Positions 8,080-15,658 are shown, numbered from the stretch's first letter. The stretch: 64,000 bases of DNA from Candidatus Edwardsbacteria bacterium RifOxyA12_full_54_48 (GCA_001777915.1 MFFN01000001.1:124001-188000), one strand, 5' to 3'. Translations and numbers: made by a program. Notes: generated by a model from the letters alone, not told the origin.

Positions 8080-8892
8080 ATGAATACCGATAAAGTAACC
8101 ACCAGGACCCTGCTTAAAATGAAGCAAAAGGGCGAGAAGATAGCCAGCCTTACAGCCTACGATTATCTGACCGCCCGGCTGCTGGACGAGTGCGGGATAG
8201 ACCTGATCCTGGTGGGCGACTCGGCGGCCATGGTCTTTGCCGGCTACGAGAACACCCTGCCCATAACCATGGAGGCCATGCTCTATCATACCGCCGCGGT
8301 CAAGCGGGGGGTCAAGCGGGCCATGGTGGTGGCCGACATGCCGTTCCTGTCCTATCAGACCTCCATCGCCGAAGCGGCCAACAATGCCGGGCGGTTCCTC
8401 AAGGAATCCGGGGCCGAGGCGGTCAAAATAGAGGGCGGCAGGGTGGCGGCCCCCATCGTCAAGAATCTAGTGGAGCGCGGCATCCCGGTGATGGGCCACC
8501 TGGGGCTGACCCCCCAGTCCATCCACAAGTTCGGGGGCTACCAGCTGCAGGCCAAGGACAAGGAATCAGCCGAGCGGCTGATGGCGGCGGCCAAGGCCCT
8601 GGAGAACGCCGGATGTTTCGCCATCGTGCTGGAGAAGATCCCGCACCAGGTGGCCAAAAAGGTCTCGGAGAGCCTGGCCATTCCCACCATCGGCATCGGG
8701 GCCGGGCCGCACTGCGACGGGCAGATCCTGGTGGTGGACGACATGGACGGCCGGTTCGAGGATTTCGTGCCCAAGTTCGTGCGGCAGTACGCCCACATAG
8801 CCAAGGACATGAGGCAGGCGTTCAAAGGGTACATCGGGGACGTCAAGGGGAAGAGTTTTCCGAATATGGAGGAGAGTTTTTCGGAGGAATGA
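8080..8892 (+). CDS. panB: 3-methyl-2-oxobutanoate hydroxymethyltransferase PanB
   Basis: PanB adds a hydroxymethyl group from methylenetetrahydrofolate to alpha-ketoisovalerate, giving ketopantoate, the first step of pantothenate synthesis. The 270 residues match the family from end to end: KIASLTAYDY, LILVGDSAAMV (Mg-binding region), GHLGLTPQSIHKFGGYQLQ, TIGIGAGPHCDGQILV. ATG 8080 is chosen because AAGGTGG (8065-8071) lies 8 bases upstream and the family starts just before KVTTRTLLKMK; a GTG at 8068 lies inside that ribosome site. It is the first gene of the panB-panC-panD unit. The 170 bases between it and the divergent gene upstream are AT-rich; no convincing promoter was found there. Confidence 0.96.
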   Translation: MNTDKVTTRTLLKMKQKGEKIASLTAYDYLTARLLDECGIDLILVGDSAAMVFAGYENTLPITMEAMLYHTAAVKRGVKRAMVVADMPFLSYQTSIAEAANNAGRFLKESGAEAVKIEGGRVAAPIVKNLVERGIPVMGHLGLTPQSIHKFGGYQLQAKDKESAERLMAAAKALENAGCFAIVLEKIPHQVAKKVSESLAIPTIGIGAGPHCDGQILVVDDMDGRFEDFVPKFVRQYAHIAKDMRQAFKGYIGDVKGKSFPNMEESFSEE

Positions 8893-8907
8893 TCAGACCC
8901 CTCCCAA

Positions 8908-8929
8908 CCCTCCCCCAATGGGAGAGGGA
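8908..8929. repeat. G/C-box hairpin repeat between panB and panC
   Basis: CCCTCCCCC, loop AATG, GGGAGAGGG in the 50-base panB-panC gap. It resembles the hairpins at 14927, 21077 and 58828 and seems to be one member of a dispersed intergenic family. Confidence 0.55.
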
Positions 8930-8942
8930 TTATTCATGAGAT

Positions 8943-9788
8943 ATGAAGATAATTAAAACCATAAAACAAGTCAGACAGATCATTGCTCTGCAGAAGAAGC
9001 AGGGCAAGCGGATCGGCTTTGTGCCCACCATGGGGGCGCTGCACGAAGGTCACCTGTCGCTGATTCGGATGGCTAAGAAGCATTCCGACTTCGTGGTAGT
9101 CTCCATCTTCGTCAATCCCACCCAGTTCGGGCCCAAGGAAGATTACAAGAAATATCCAAGGAATCTGAAAAAGGATGCGGCGCTCTGTCAGACTGCCGGG
9201 GCCGACCTGATATTCTCGCCATCTCCGGAGGAGATATATCCCAAAGGCTTTTCCACCTACATCGATGTCGAGGGCCTGACCCAAGGGTTGTGTGGGGTCT
9301 CCAGGCCCGGGCATTTCAGGGGCGTGGCCACGGTGGTTGCCAAGCTGTTCAACATTGTTCAGCCGGATGCTGCGGTCTTCGGGCAGAAGGACGCCCAGCA
9401 ATTGGCGGTGATCAGACGAATGACGGCGGACCTGGACCTGCCGGTGAAGATCATCGGCGCGCCCATAGTCCGGGAAGGGGACGGCCTGGCCATGAGCTCG
9501 CGCAATGCGTATCTGACGCTGGAAGAAAGGGCGGAAGCGCCGACGCTGTATAGGGCGCTGCTGAAAGCCAAAGCATTAGCGGACAGCGGACAGCGGACAG
9601 CGGGCAGGATAAAAGGCGAAATTAAAAAGATATTGTATCGCGATGCGCCGCTGGCGGAGATAGATTATATTGAAATAGTTGACAATGAAACGCTAAAGCC
9701 AGTTAAACAAATAAAAAAAAATACATTGATCGCTTTAGCAGTAAAGCTACCAAACGCAAGGTTGATTGATAATTTGGTGATAAAATGA
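8943..9788 (+). CDS. panC: Pantothenate synthetase PanC
   Basis: PanC joins pantoate and beta-alanine with ATP through a pantoyl-adenylate. Family motifs are clear: GFVPTMGALHEGHLSLI (the HIGH-like ATP site), VVSIFVNPTQFGPKEDY, FGQKDAQQLAVIRRM and SSRNAYLT near the C-terminal domain. Its 281 residues are the usual length. Around 9577-9606 the DNA carries short GCGGACA tandem repeats coding for a loop (ADSGQRTAGR) between helices of the C-terminal domain. From about 9650 the composition turns AT-rich, blending into the next gene, which starts inside the panC stop codon (ATGA overlap). Confidence 0.96.
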   Translation: MKIIKTIKQVRQIIALQKKQGKRIGFVPTMGALHEGHLSLIRMAKKHSDFVVVSIFVNPTQFGPKEDYKKYPRNLKKDAALCQTAGADLIFSPSPEEIYPKGFSTYIDVEGLTQGLCGVSRPGHFRGVATVVAKLFNIVQPDAAVFGQKDAQQLAVIRRMTADLDLPVKIIGAPIVREGDGLAMSSRNAYLTLEERAEAPTLYRALLKAKALADSGQRTAGRIKGEIKKILYRDAPLAEIDYIEIVDNETLKPVKQIKKNTLIALAVKLPNARLIDNLVIK

Positions 9789-10309
9789 TGTGGTTCATTA
9801 ATAATGGTTCTGATAGTACGGGCTTTTATTTCTACAGTTCATTAATTCAAGTAAAAGCTGCAATATTTTCAATCTATGGTCTGTTTATTGTTTTTAAAAT
9901 ACAAATGAGCAGTCAAATAATTGAAACATGCAAAAACTTCATTGCTTCTTCACAAGGTAATATTATTGCAGTTACTAAATTTGATGAAAGCAACATGGAA
10001 GACAAACAAAAATTTATTGATATTAAAAAAGAAGCGAAAAAAGCTACTAGTGGTTTTACTGAAATACATCATTACCAAAAATGGTTTGATAGCATAAAAG
10101 CAATCAACGAAATTAAGATCAACTATAAAATCCCCATGATATTACTTGTCATAGGCATGGTTATAGATTCATTAGCGTTATTATTTCAAAAAACTCTACA
10201 GCAAAAACCTTCTGTCGAAATGAGCTTATATATTGTCTCTATGACACTGTTTGTTATCGTATTGTGTTGGATTTATTACGGCATAACAAAAATATTGTCC
10301 ACCAAGTAG
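9785..10309 (+). CDS. AT-rich membrane protein inserted between panC and panD
   Basis: 174 residues, not recognised. Two hydrophobic segments near the C-terminus (IPMILLVIGMVIDSLALLF and LYIVSMTLFVIVLCWIYYG) and one near the N-terminus (KAAIFSIYGLFIVFKI), with a charged helical middle containing EDKQKFIDIKKEAKKA. It may be an inner-membrane protein with a cytoplasmic coiled segment. The base composition is far more AT-rich than panB or panD, which suggests transfer. The start overlaps the panC stop (ATGA), so it is probably translated by coupling. No link to pantothenate synthesis is evident. Confidence 0.6.
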   Translation: MMWFINNGSDSTGFYFYSSLIQVKAAIFSIYGLFIVFKIQMSSQIIETCKNFIASSQGNIIAVTKFDESNMEDKQKFIDIKKEAKKATSGFTEIHHYQKWFDSIKAINEIKINYKIPMILLVIGMVIDSLALLFQKTLQQKPSVEMSLYIVSMTLFVIVLCWIYYGITKILSTK

Positions 10310-10354
10310 TATTTCAAGTCATTGCATAATTGTTTATAACATAGAAAGGTCCCC

Positions 10355-10717
10355 ATGTTTCGGATTCTCTGCAAATCCAAGATCCACCGCGCCACACTGA
10401 CCGGGGCCAACCTGCACTACTCCGGCTCCATCGCCGTCGACGAAGCCCTGATGGAAGCGGCCGACATCCTGCCCAACGAGATCGTGCAGGTGGTGAATAT
10501 CAACAACGGGAACCGCTTCGAGACCTATGTCATCAAGGCCCCGCGCAAGTCGGGCACCATCACCCTCAACGGGGCGGCGGCCCGGCTGGGCCTGGCCGGC
10601 GACAAGGTGATCATCATCTCCTCCTGCTACAAGGAGGACGCCGAGGCCAGAAAGCACCAGCCCAAGATAGTCTGCGTGGACGACAAGAACCGCATCGCCA
10701 AGAAGACCAAGCTATGA
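10355..10717 (+). CDS. panD: Aspartate 1-decarboxylase PanD
   Basis: PanD makes beta-alanine from aspartate, the second substrate of PanC. It is a self-cleaving pyruvoyl enzyme: the cleavage site HYSGS places Gly24-Ser25 exactly as in the characterised enzyme, so Ser25 becomes the pyruvoyl group. Other conserved parts are K9, the [14 protein letters not shown] strand pair and LNGAAARL. 120 residues, typical length. ATG 10355 has a GAAAGG ribosome site. The stop overlaps the start of the following nucleotidyltransferase. Confidence 0.96.
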   Translation: MFRILCKSKIHRATLTGANLHYSGSIAVDEALMEAADILPNEIVQVVNINNGNRFETYVIKAPRKSGTITLNGAAARLGLAGDKVIIISSCYKEDAEARKHQPKIVCVDDKNRIAKKTKL

Positions 10718-11454
10718 CCCGGGACTGCATCTGCCTGATACTGGCGGCGGGCCAGGGAACAAGGATGAAGTCCGGCCTGGCCAAGGTCCTGCATCCGCTG
10801 TGCGGAAAGCCGCTGGTGGAGCACGTGGCGCGCTCGGCCCAAACGGCCGGGGTGGCCCGGACCGTGGTCATCGTGGGCCATCAGGCCGAACAGGTCAAAG
10901 AATCACTTAAAGGTCTGGAGGTCGAGTTCGTGCTGCAGTCCCCGCAGAAGGGCACCGGCCACGCGGTGATGCAGGCCCTGCCCATCATAGAAAAATTCGC
11001 CGGCGAACTGCTGGTGCTTTACGGCGACGTGCCGCTGATAAAACCGGCCACCATTGTCTCCCTGCTCAAAAAGCACCGGGAGGAGCGCAACGCCTGCACC
11101 ATGCTAAGCACGATCATCGACCAGCCGGGGGGCTACGGCCGGATCATCCGCGACCAGGACGGCTCCGTATCAAAGATAGTTGAGGCCAAGGATGCCACCC
11201 CCGCCGAACTGTCCGTCAAGGAGATCAACCCGGCCATCTATTCCTTTGAAAATCAGAAGTTGGTAGAGGCCCTCTCACAGTTAAAGCCCAACAACAAGCA
11301 GGGCGAATATTACCTGACCGACGTGATCGGGATATTCAGAGCAAAAGGGATGAAGATCGCGGCCCAAATCGTGGCTGACAGCCGGGAGGTGCTGGGCATC
11401 AACACTCCGGAGGAACTGGCCGAGTGCGAGGAATACATTAGCAAGGGGAGATAG
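10714..11454 (+). CDS. GlmU-type sugar nucleotidyltransferase, pyrophosphorylase domain only
   Basis: 246 residues matching the N-terminal uridylyltransferase domain of Glm[14 protein letters not shown] (nucleotide-binding loop), K24-type lysine in [28 protein letters not shown] (metal-binding Asp), [16 protein letters not shown]. It would transfer UMP from UTP to a sugar 1-phosphate such as N-acetylglucosamine 1-phosphate. The left-handed beta-helix acetyltransferase domain of bifunctional GlmU is absent, so acetylation must come from another enzyme, or the enzyme has another substrate. It overlaps panD by four bases, which indicates co-transcription with the pantothenate genes. Confidence 0.88.
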   Translation: MTRDCICLILAAGQGTRMKSGLAKVLHPLCGKPLVEHVARSAQTAGVARTVVIVGHQAEQVKESLKGLEVEFVLQSPQKGTGHAVMQALPIIEKFAGELLVLYGDVPLIKPATIVSLLKKHREERNACTMLSTIIDQPGGYGRIIRDQDGSVSKIVEAKDATPAELSVKEINPAIYSFENQKLVEALSQLKPNNKQGEYYLTDVIGIFRAKGMKIAAQIVADSREVLGINTPEELAECEEYISKGR

Positions 11455-11472
11455 CTCCACTTATTGCTTTTG

Positions 11473-11499
11473 GTCATTGCGAGTTTAACGAAGCAATCC
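11473..11499 (+). repeat. Left arm of eroded GIY-YIG element
   Basis: GTCATTGCGAG, TTT, AACGAAGCAATCC. The ends ATTGC and GCAAT are complementary, so the unit can fold on itself. It is the same sequence type as the arms at 12715, 12821, 13179 and 13225 and lies just outside the GIY-YIG remnant. Confidence 0.75.
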
Positions 11500-11517
11500 T
11501 CGGATGTCTTTTAGGAT

Positions 11518-11682
11518 ATGATACGCGAGTATTATTTCTATATACTGTCCAATAAATGGATCACGGTATTGTATACTGGCGTGACCAACAATCTTAAACG
11601 TCGTGTTGCGGAACATAAACAAAAGACTGAACTGATCATATGCATCAACCCAAAGTACATTGATCTATCATCGGAGTTATAA
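11518..11682 (+). pseudogene. Truncated GIY-YIG nuclease remnant
   Basis: A 54-codon frame whose first ~35 residues match the N-terminal half of the intact GIY-YIG protein at 12870: YYFYILSNK versus YFIYILASKK, then LYTGVTNNLKRRVAEHK versus LYVGVTNDLKRRVAEHK. The GIY-YIG-like core (YIL...YTGVT) and the arginine helix are kept, but after AEHKQKTEL the frame loses similarity and stops, so the catalytic glutamate half is gone. It is therefore a decayed copy. It sits between an inverted pair of the same repeats that enclose the intact copy. Confidence 0.75.
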
Positions 11683-11694
11683 ATAGCCCGGCGG

Positions 11695-11737
11695 GGATTG
11701 TTTCGTCGTTCCACTTGGCGGAACTCCCCGCAATGAC
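11695..11737 (-). repeat. Right arm of eroded GIY-YIG element
   Basis: GGATTGTTTCGTCGTT, an inner hairpin (GTTCC...GGAAC), then CCCCGCAATGAC. It is the reverse complement type of the left arm at 11473, with one mismatch in the conserved GATTGCTTCGT block. Confidence 0.7.
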
Positions 11738-11762
11738 TAAAAGGGAACACTAATCAAACAAT

Positions 11763-12233
11763 ATGACAACCACAGATTTTAAAAATCGCCCGGCCAAGGC
11801 CGGCCGTAACCGATACCTGCCACTGGCGGTGATGTTCCTGATCATCGTACTGGCGGTCATCGGCGGTTCGGTCTATCTGCGATGGCGGCAGAACCGGCAG
11901 GCCGATCTCAAGCAGAGAAAGGCCCAGATCAGGGTCGAGGTGCTCAATGGGACCAAGAAAAGCGGACTGGGACAGGAAGTGGCCCAGCAGCTGCGCAAAA
12001 GCGGCTTCGACGTGGTGGACATCGCCAACGCCGAGAACGACAGCTTCCCCGAGACGGTGGTGGTGGACCGGGCCGACGAAGGCCAGAGCAACGCTATTCT
12101 GGTGGCTGAAGAACTCGAATGCAAAAACATAATACCCCAACTAGAACCAACATCATTATTGGAGGTCACAGTAATAATTGGCCAAGATCATCTTAAAGAA
12201 AAGAAAAAAGGCTTCCTCGGCATCAGCTTCTGA
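11763..12233 (+). CDS. Membrane-anchored LytR C-terminal-domain protein
   Basis: 156 residues: a basic N-terminus, one transmembrane helix (YLPLAVMFLIIVLAVIGGSVYL, about residues 19-40), then a LytR_C domain with its signature IRVEVLNGTKKSGLGQEVAQQLRKSGFDVV and a later VVVDRADEGQSNAILVAEEL. The catalytic LytR-CpsA-Psr domain is absent. Free-standing LytR_C proteins are often encoded next to rsfS; the function is not established but is likely at the cell envelope. Its last 56 bases overlap the start of rsfS in another frame. Confidence 0.8.
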   Translation: MTTTDFKNRPAKAGRNRYLPLAVMFLIIVLAVIGGSVYLRWRQNRQADLKQRKAQIRVEVLNGTKKSGLGQEVAQQLRKSGFDVVDIANAENDSFPETVVVDRADEGQSNAILVAEELECKNIIPQLEPTSLLEVTVIIGQDHLKEKKKGFLGISF

Positions 12234-12702
12234 TGTCTTGAAGAAGAGGCCTGCAGCAAGGTCCAAGATCAAACCCGGCACCGCCAAGGCCAAGAGCCTG
12301 GCCCGGAAGAAACTGGCGGCGCCCAAAGCTAAAGCCCCGGCCAAGGTCCGGGTGGTCAGCCCCGGGCAACAGCTGGCCAGGGAGATCGCCCATCTGACCC
12401 TCAACAAGAAGGCCTTCGATGTGACGGTGCTGGACGTCAGGGGGCTTTCCACCGCCGCGGACTTTTTCGTGATCGCCTCAGGCGCCACCGACATCCAGAT
12501 CCGGGCCATCCGCCGGGCCATCGAGGAGGGTCTGCAGCCCAAGGGCATCAAGGCCCTGCACATCGAGGGCGAAAAGACCGCCTCCTGGCTGCTGATGGAT
12601 TACGTGGACGTGGTGGTGCACATCATGCAGCCCCGGGTGCGCGATTATTACAACCTGGAGGCCCTGTGGGGCGACGCCCCCAGGGAAGAAGTAAAGGATT
12701 AA
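12178..12702 (+). CDS. rsfS: Ribosomal silencing factor RsfS (Iojap family) with basic N-terminal extension
   Basis: RsfS binds ribosomal protein uL14 and blocks subunit joining when nutrients are short. The domain begins near residue 60: REIAHLTLNKKAFDVTVLDVRGLSTAADFFVIASG, followed by HIEGEKTASWLLMDYVDVVVHIM and ends with LWGDAP. The first ~57 residues are an unusual lysine- and alanine-rich tail (KKRPAARSKIKPGTAKAK) not found in ordinary RsfS. The start is TTG 12178 with GGAGG at 12160, a somewhat long spacing; GTG codons nearer the domain are alternatives, which would remove the overlap with LytR_C. Confidence 0.88.
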   Translation: MAKIILKKRKKASSASASDVLKKRPAARSKIKPGTAKAKSLARKKLAAPKAKAPAKVRVVSPGQQLAREIAHLTLNKKAFDVTVLDVRGLSTAADFFVIASGATDIQIRAIRRAIEEGLQPKGIKALHIEGEKTASWLLMDYVDVVVHIMQPRVRDYYNLEALWGDAPREEVKD

Positions 12703-12714
12703 CGCCACTTATCA

Positions 12715-12757
12715 GTCATTGCGAATATGCTTCCCTGATAAACAGATGAAGCAATCC
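12715..12757 (+). repeat. Outer left palindromic arm
   Basis: GTCATTGCGA at the left, GAAGCAATCC at the right, 23 unlike bases between. It starts 13 bases after the rsfS stop codon. Confidence 0.7.
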
Positions 12758-12820
12758 CTGTTATGTTAATTTTGCTTCTGATTTAAATCAGACATTTCAA
12801 ATAGTGCGAAAAAAAAACAT

Positions 12821-12861
12821 CATTGCGAGTCTGGGTTCTTTGCTGCACTAACGAAGCAATC
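12821..12861 (+). repeat. Inner left palindromic arm
   Basis: CATTGCGAG ... AACGAAGCAATC, ending 8 bases before the GIY-YIG start codon. Its outer blocks are the exact reverse complement of those in the inner right arm at 13179. Confidence 0.75.
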
Positions 12862-12869
12862 TATTCACA

Positions 12870-13160
12870 ATGTTTGGCAAAAAATATTTTATATATATTC
12901 TGGCCAGCAAGAAGAACGGTACTTTATATGTCGGGGTCACAAACGATCTTAAGCGTAGGGTGGCCGAACATAAAAATGGTTTTATTCCAGGGTTTACAAG
13001 AAAGTATAAAGTCGAACTGCTGGTCTATTTTGAAGCGTTTGATGAACCAAGGGCTGCTATCGCTAGGGAAAAACAGATAAAGGCTGGCTCAAGGGCAAAC
13101 AAAGTAAGGCTTATCGAACGAGATAATCCAGATTGGATCGACCTGTTTGAAAAGATATAA
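12870..13160 (+). CDS. GIY-YIG nuclease family protein
   Basis: 96 residues forming one GIY-YIG domain. The motif is YFIYILASKKNGTLYVGVT (YIL...YVG variant); the conserved arginine follows in NDLKRRVAEHK; then FTRKYKVELLVYFEAFDEPRAAIAREKQIK, where the metal-binding glutamate lies in the REKQIK helix. The tail NPDWIDLFEKI is typical of this small free-standing family. GIY-YIG domains cut one DNA strand using a tyrosine and a metal-bound glutamate; small free-standing members have no settled role. No ribosome site is visible before ATG. It is flanked by inverted palindromic repeats that end 8 bases before the start and begin 18 bases after the stop. Confidence 0.9.
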   Translation: MFGKKYFIYILASKKNGTLYVGVTNDLKRRVAEHKNGFIPGFTRKYKVELLVYFEAFDEPRAAIAREKQIKAGSRANKVRLIERDNPDWIDLFEKI

Positions 13161-13178
13161 TACAAAGTTATTGTTTGT

Positions 13179-13219
13179 GGATTGCTTCGTTAGCTATATA
13201 AAATCATTCTCGCAATGAC
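13179..13219 (-). repeat. Inner right palindromic arm
   Basis: GGATTGCTTCGTT ... CGCAATGAC; reverse complement of the inner left arm in the conserved blocks, with an unrelated centre. Confidence 0.75.
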
Positions 13220-13224
13220 AGAAT

Positions 13225-13266
13225 GGATTGCTTCACAAGTCAGGCAGGGCTGTCGTTTGCAATGAC
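13225..13266 (-). repeat. Outer right palindromic arm
   Basis: GGATTGCTTC ... GCAATGAC; reverse complement type of the outer left arm at 12715. It ends 14 bases before the argS start. Confidence 0.7.
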
Positions 13267-13280
13267 GAAAAAGAAGATTT

Positions 13281-14927
13281 ATGATAAAAGACTACCTGCG
13301 TAAAAACATATCCCAAACCATCGAACAGATTCTGGGGGTCAATATCCCGTTGTCCGAGATCGGACTGGAGAAGCCCAAGCAGGAGGGGCACGGCGATTGG
13401 TCCACCAATATCGCCCTGAACCTGTCCAAAGGCCTGAAGGAGAATCCCCGGAAGCTGGCCGACAGGATCACGGCCTCGCTGAAGCTTGATCCCGAGCTGG
13501 TGTCCCAGACCGAGGTGGCCGGGCCGGGGTTCATCAATTTCAAGCTGGCCTCCGGCTGGCTGTACAGCGAACTGGTGACCCTGCTGGACAAAAAGAACTC
13601 TTTTGGCTGCTGCGACCACGGGAAAAGGGAAAAGGTACAGGTGGAGTTCGTCTCGGTCAACCCCACCGGGCCGCTGCACGTGGGCCACGGCCGGGGCGCT
13701 TTTGTGGGCGATGCCATCGCCCGGCTTTTGCAGTCCGTGGGCTACCAGGTCCATCGGGAGTATTACATAAACGACGCCGGCAACCAGATCGACAAGCTGG
13801 GCCGCTCGGTGCTGGCCCGCTTGAATCAGATCTGGGGCCGGCCCTTTGAATTTCCCGAGGGCGGCTATCAGGGCGAGTACCTCAAAGATTTCGCCGCCCA
13901 GCTGGATTCCGAGCAGGGCGCCCGGCTAAAAGCCCTTCCGCCCGACCAACTGCTGTCCGAGGCCACCAGGATCTCGCGGGACGGCATGCTGGAGAACCTG
14001 AAGCTGTCGTTAAAAGACCTGAAGGTGGAGTTCGATGAATGGTTCTCCGAGGTCGGCCTGGTGGGATCCGGGGCCATCAGCAGATCATTGGGAGAACTGA
14101 AGAAGAAGGGCTATCTCTACGATCAGGACGGGGCGCAGTTCTTCAAGGCCAGCGAGTTTGGCGACGAGAAGGACCGGGTGGTGATAAAATCCACCGGCGA
14201 GCACACCTACTTTGCGGCCGACATCGCCTACATGCTGAACAAGTTCGGCCGGGGGTTCAAAAGGCTGATCTACGTCTGGGGGGCCGACCACCACGGGGAC
14301 GTTCCCCGCATGAAGGGCGCCGCTAAGGCCCTGGGGCACGATCCGGATTCGCTGGAGTTCATCCTGATGCAGATGGTCCGCCTGATCGAGGAGGGCCGGG
14401 AGGTCAAGTTCTCCAAGCGCAGCGGGGTGATAGTCACCCTGGACGAACTGCGGGACGAGGTGGGGCCGGACGTGATGCGGTATTTCTTTTTGATGCGGCG
14501 CAGCGAGAGCCAGTTCGATTTCGACCTGGACCTGGCCCGCAAGCACTCCGACGAGAATCCGGTATTTTACGTTCAGTACGCCCATGCCCGGATCTGCAGC
14601 ATCATCGACCATGCCCGGGAGAAGGGCATCGCCCGGACCAAGAGCGATCTGAGCTTACTCAAGGAGAAGGAGGAGATAAACCTTATCAAGGCCCTGCTGG
14701 AATTTCCCGGGGTAGTGCTGGGGGCGGCCCTGGCCCGGGAGCCGCACCGCCTGCCCACCTACCTGCAGGACCTGGCCGGGGTGTTCCATACTTTTTATCA
14801 CCAGCATCGGGTGGTGACCGACGATGCCGGGCTGACCCAGGCCCGGCTGGACCTGTGCGACGCCGCCAGGATCGTGTTTGCCAACGGGCTGAGTTTGCTG
14901 GGGGTCAGCGCCCCGGAGAAGATGTGA
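13281..14927 (+). CDS. argS: Arginyl-tRNA synthetase
   Basis: Charges tRNA-Arg. 548 residues with the N-terminal Add-1 domain (GHGDWSTNIA, GPGFINFKL), the class I HIGH motif as HVGHGRGA (residues 133-140), YINDAGNQIDKLG, the conserved YVWGADHHGD, and KFSKRSG in the KMSKS position. The C-terminal anticodon-binding DALR domain starts near FYVQYAHARICSI. As in many ArgS enzymes the KMSKS motif lacks the usual second lysine. The start ATG 13281 has only a weak AAGAAG ribosome site. Its stop codon overlaps the palindromic repeat at 14927. Confidence 0.96.
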   Translation: MIKDYLRKNISQTIEQILGVNIPLSEIGLEKPKQEGHGDWSTNIALNLSKGLKENPRKLADRITASLKLDPELVSQTEVAGPGFINFKLASGWLYSELVTLLDKKNSFGCCDHGKREKVQVEFVSVNPTGPLHVGHGRGAFVGDAIARLLQSVGYQVHREYYINDAGNQIDKLGRSVLARLNQIWGRPFEFPEGGYQGEYLKDFAAQLDSEQGARLKALPPDQLLSEATRISRDGMLENLKLSLKDLKVEFDEWFSEVGLVGSGAISRSLGELKKKGYLYDQDGAQFFKASEFGDEKDRVVIKSTGEHTYFAADIAYMLNKFGRGFKRLIYVWGADHHGDVPRMKGAAKALGHDPDSLEFILMQMVRLIEEGREVKFSKRSGVIVTLDELRDEVGPDVMRYFFLMRRSESQFDFDLDLARKHSDENPVFYVQYAHARICSIIDHAREKGIARTKSDLSLLKEKEEINLIKALLEFPGVVLGAALAREPHRLPTYLQDLAGVFHTFYHQHRVVTDDAGLTQARLDLCDAARIVFANGLSLLGVSAPEKM

Positions 14928-14975
14928 CCACCCCTTCTATCCCCTCCTTGAGTAAGGAGGGGAACGTGGGGTGGT
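14927..14975. repeat. Long palindromic intergenic repeat
   Basis: ACCACCCC, then CCCCTCCTT, loop GAGT, AAGGAGGGG, then GGGGTGGT: two nested inverted blocks forming an almost complete hairpin. A close relative is at 58828-58875. There is no T-run; it could still stop or slow transcription after argS. Confidence 0.75.
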
Positions 14976-14982
14976 TGGAAAA

Positions 14983-15657
14983 ATGATGAAATTCAAAACC
15001 GATTACCTCGGCCACGATGCCCTTTACTGGCGCAGAAAAGAATCGGGGGCGCCCGGCTGGGATGATGAACAGACCTGGCAAACCTGGCGCAAGGAAATAC
15101 TTGATCTTATCGCCTCCGATGGTTTCCCGCGCTCCGGGAAGATCCTGGAGCTGGGCTGCGGAGCCGGGAATGTTTCGCTGCTGCTTGCGGAAAAAGGCTA
15201 TCAGGTATGCGGCATTGACATTGCTCCGACCGCAATAGAATGGGCCAGGGAGAAGGCCTTCAACGCGAAATTAAAGGCAAACTTTGAAGTCGGTGATGTT
15301 ACGAAGCTTGGAAGGTGGGAGGATGGGACTTTTGATATCGTGATGGACGGGCATTGCCTGCACTGCATAATCGGGCAAGACAGGGCTGAAGTGCTGAAAG
15401 AAACATACCGGGTATTGAAACCGGGCGGGATATTCTATGTAAGCACCATGTGCGGGGAGCCCAAGGAACCGGAAGTAGTTAAAATGTTCGACGCCGAGAC
15501 CCGGTGCATGGTTTGGGATGGAGTGGCCCGGAGGTATGTCGGGAAACCGGAAGATATTTTAAGGGAAGTCGAAGGGATGGGATTCAAGATCGTAAGGCAT
15601 GAGGTGCAGGCAGGCAAGGATACAGAAGATAATCTGATGCTGCAGGCAAAAAAATAA
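14983..15657 (+). CDS. Class I SAM-dependent methyltransferase
   Basis: About 225 residues with the Rossmann methyltransferase order: motif I ILELGCGAGNVSLLLAEKGY, acidic strand-2 end VCGIDIAPTAI, motif II-like GDVTK, motif IV FDIVMDGHCLHCI and post-IV LKPGGIFYVSTMCGE. It belongs to the small-molecule methyltransferase group (Methyltransf_11/25). The substrate is unknown. ATG 14983 and 14986 are both possible; a GTG at 14971 lies inside the palindromic repeat and is less likely. It stands alone between repeats, with no operon partner evident. Confidence 0.85.
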   Translation: MMKFKTDYLGHDALYWRRKESGAPGWDDEQTWQTWRKEILDLIASDGFPRSGKILELGCGAGNVSLLLAEKGYQVCGIDIAPTAIEWAREKAFNAKLKANFEVGDVTKLGRWEDGTFDIVMDGHCLHCIIGQDRAEVLKETYRVLKPGGIFYVSTMCGEPKEPEVVKMFDAETRCMVWDGVARRYVGKPEDILREVEGMGFKIVRHEVQAGKDTEDNLMLQAKK

Positions 15658-15658
15658 C

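Larger units (their letters stand above)
12715..13266 (+). mobile_element. Candidate GIY-YIG/palindrome mobile unit
   Basis: A 552-base intergenic unit between rsfS and argS. Two forward palindromic arms (12715-12757, 12821-12861) precede an intact GIY-YIG gene and two inverted arms (13179-13219, 13225-13266) follow it, so the gene lies in nested inverted repeats. All arms share CATTGCGA at one end and GAAGCAATC at the other with unlike centres. No target-site duplication is evident. That it moves, or moved, is inference from symmetry and the eroded relative at 11473-11737. Confidence 0.5.

Noticed and set aside
8190-8939. 249-codon plus-strand frame inside panB
   Set aside because: Out-of-frame shadow rich in Gly, Arg and His; panB is certain.
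9577-9606. GCGGACA tandem repeat in panC
   Set aside because: A short in-frame expansion in a surface loop; too small to call a separate feature.
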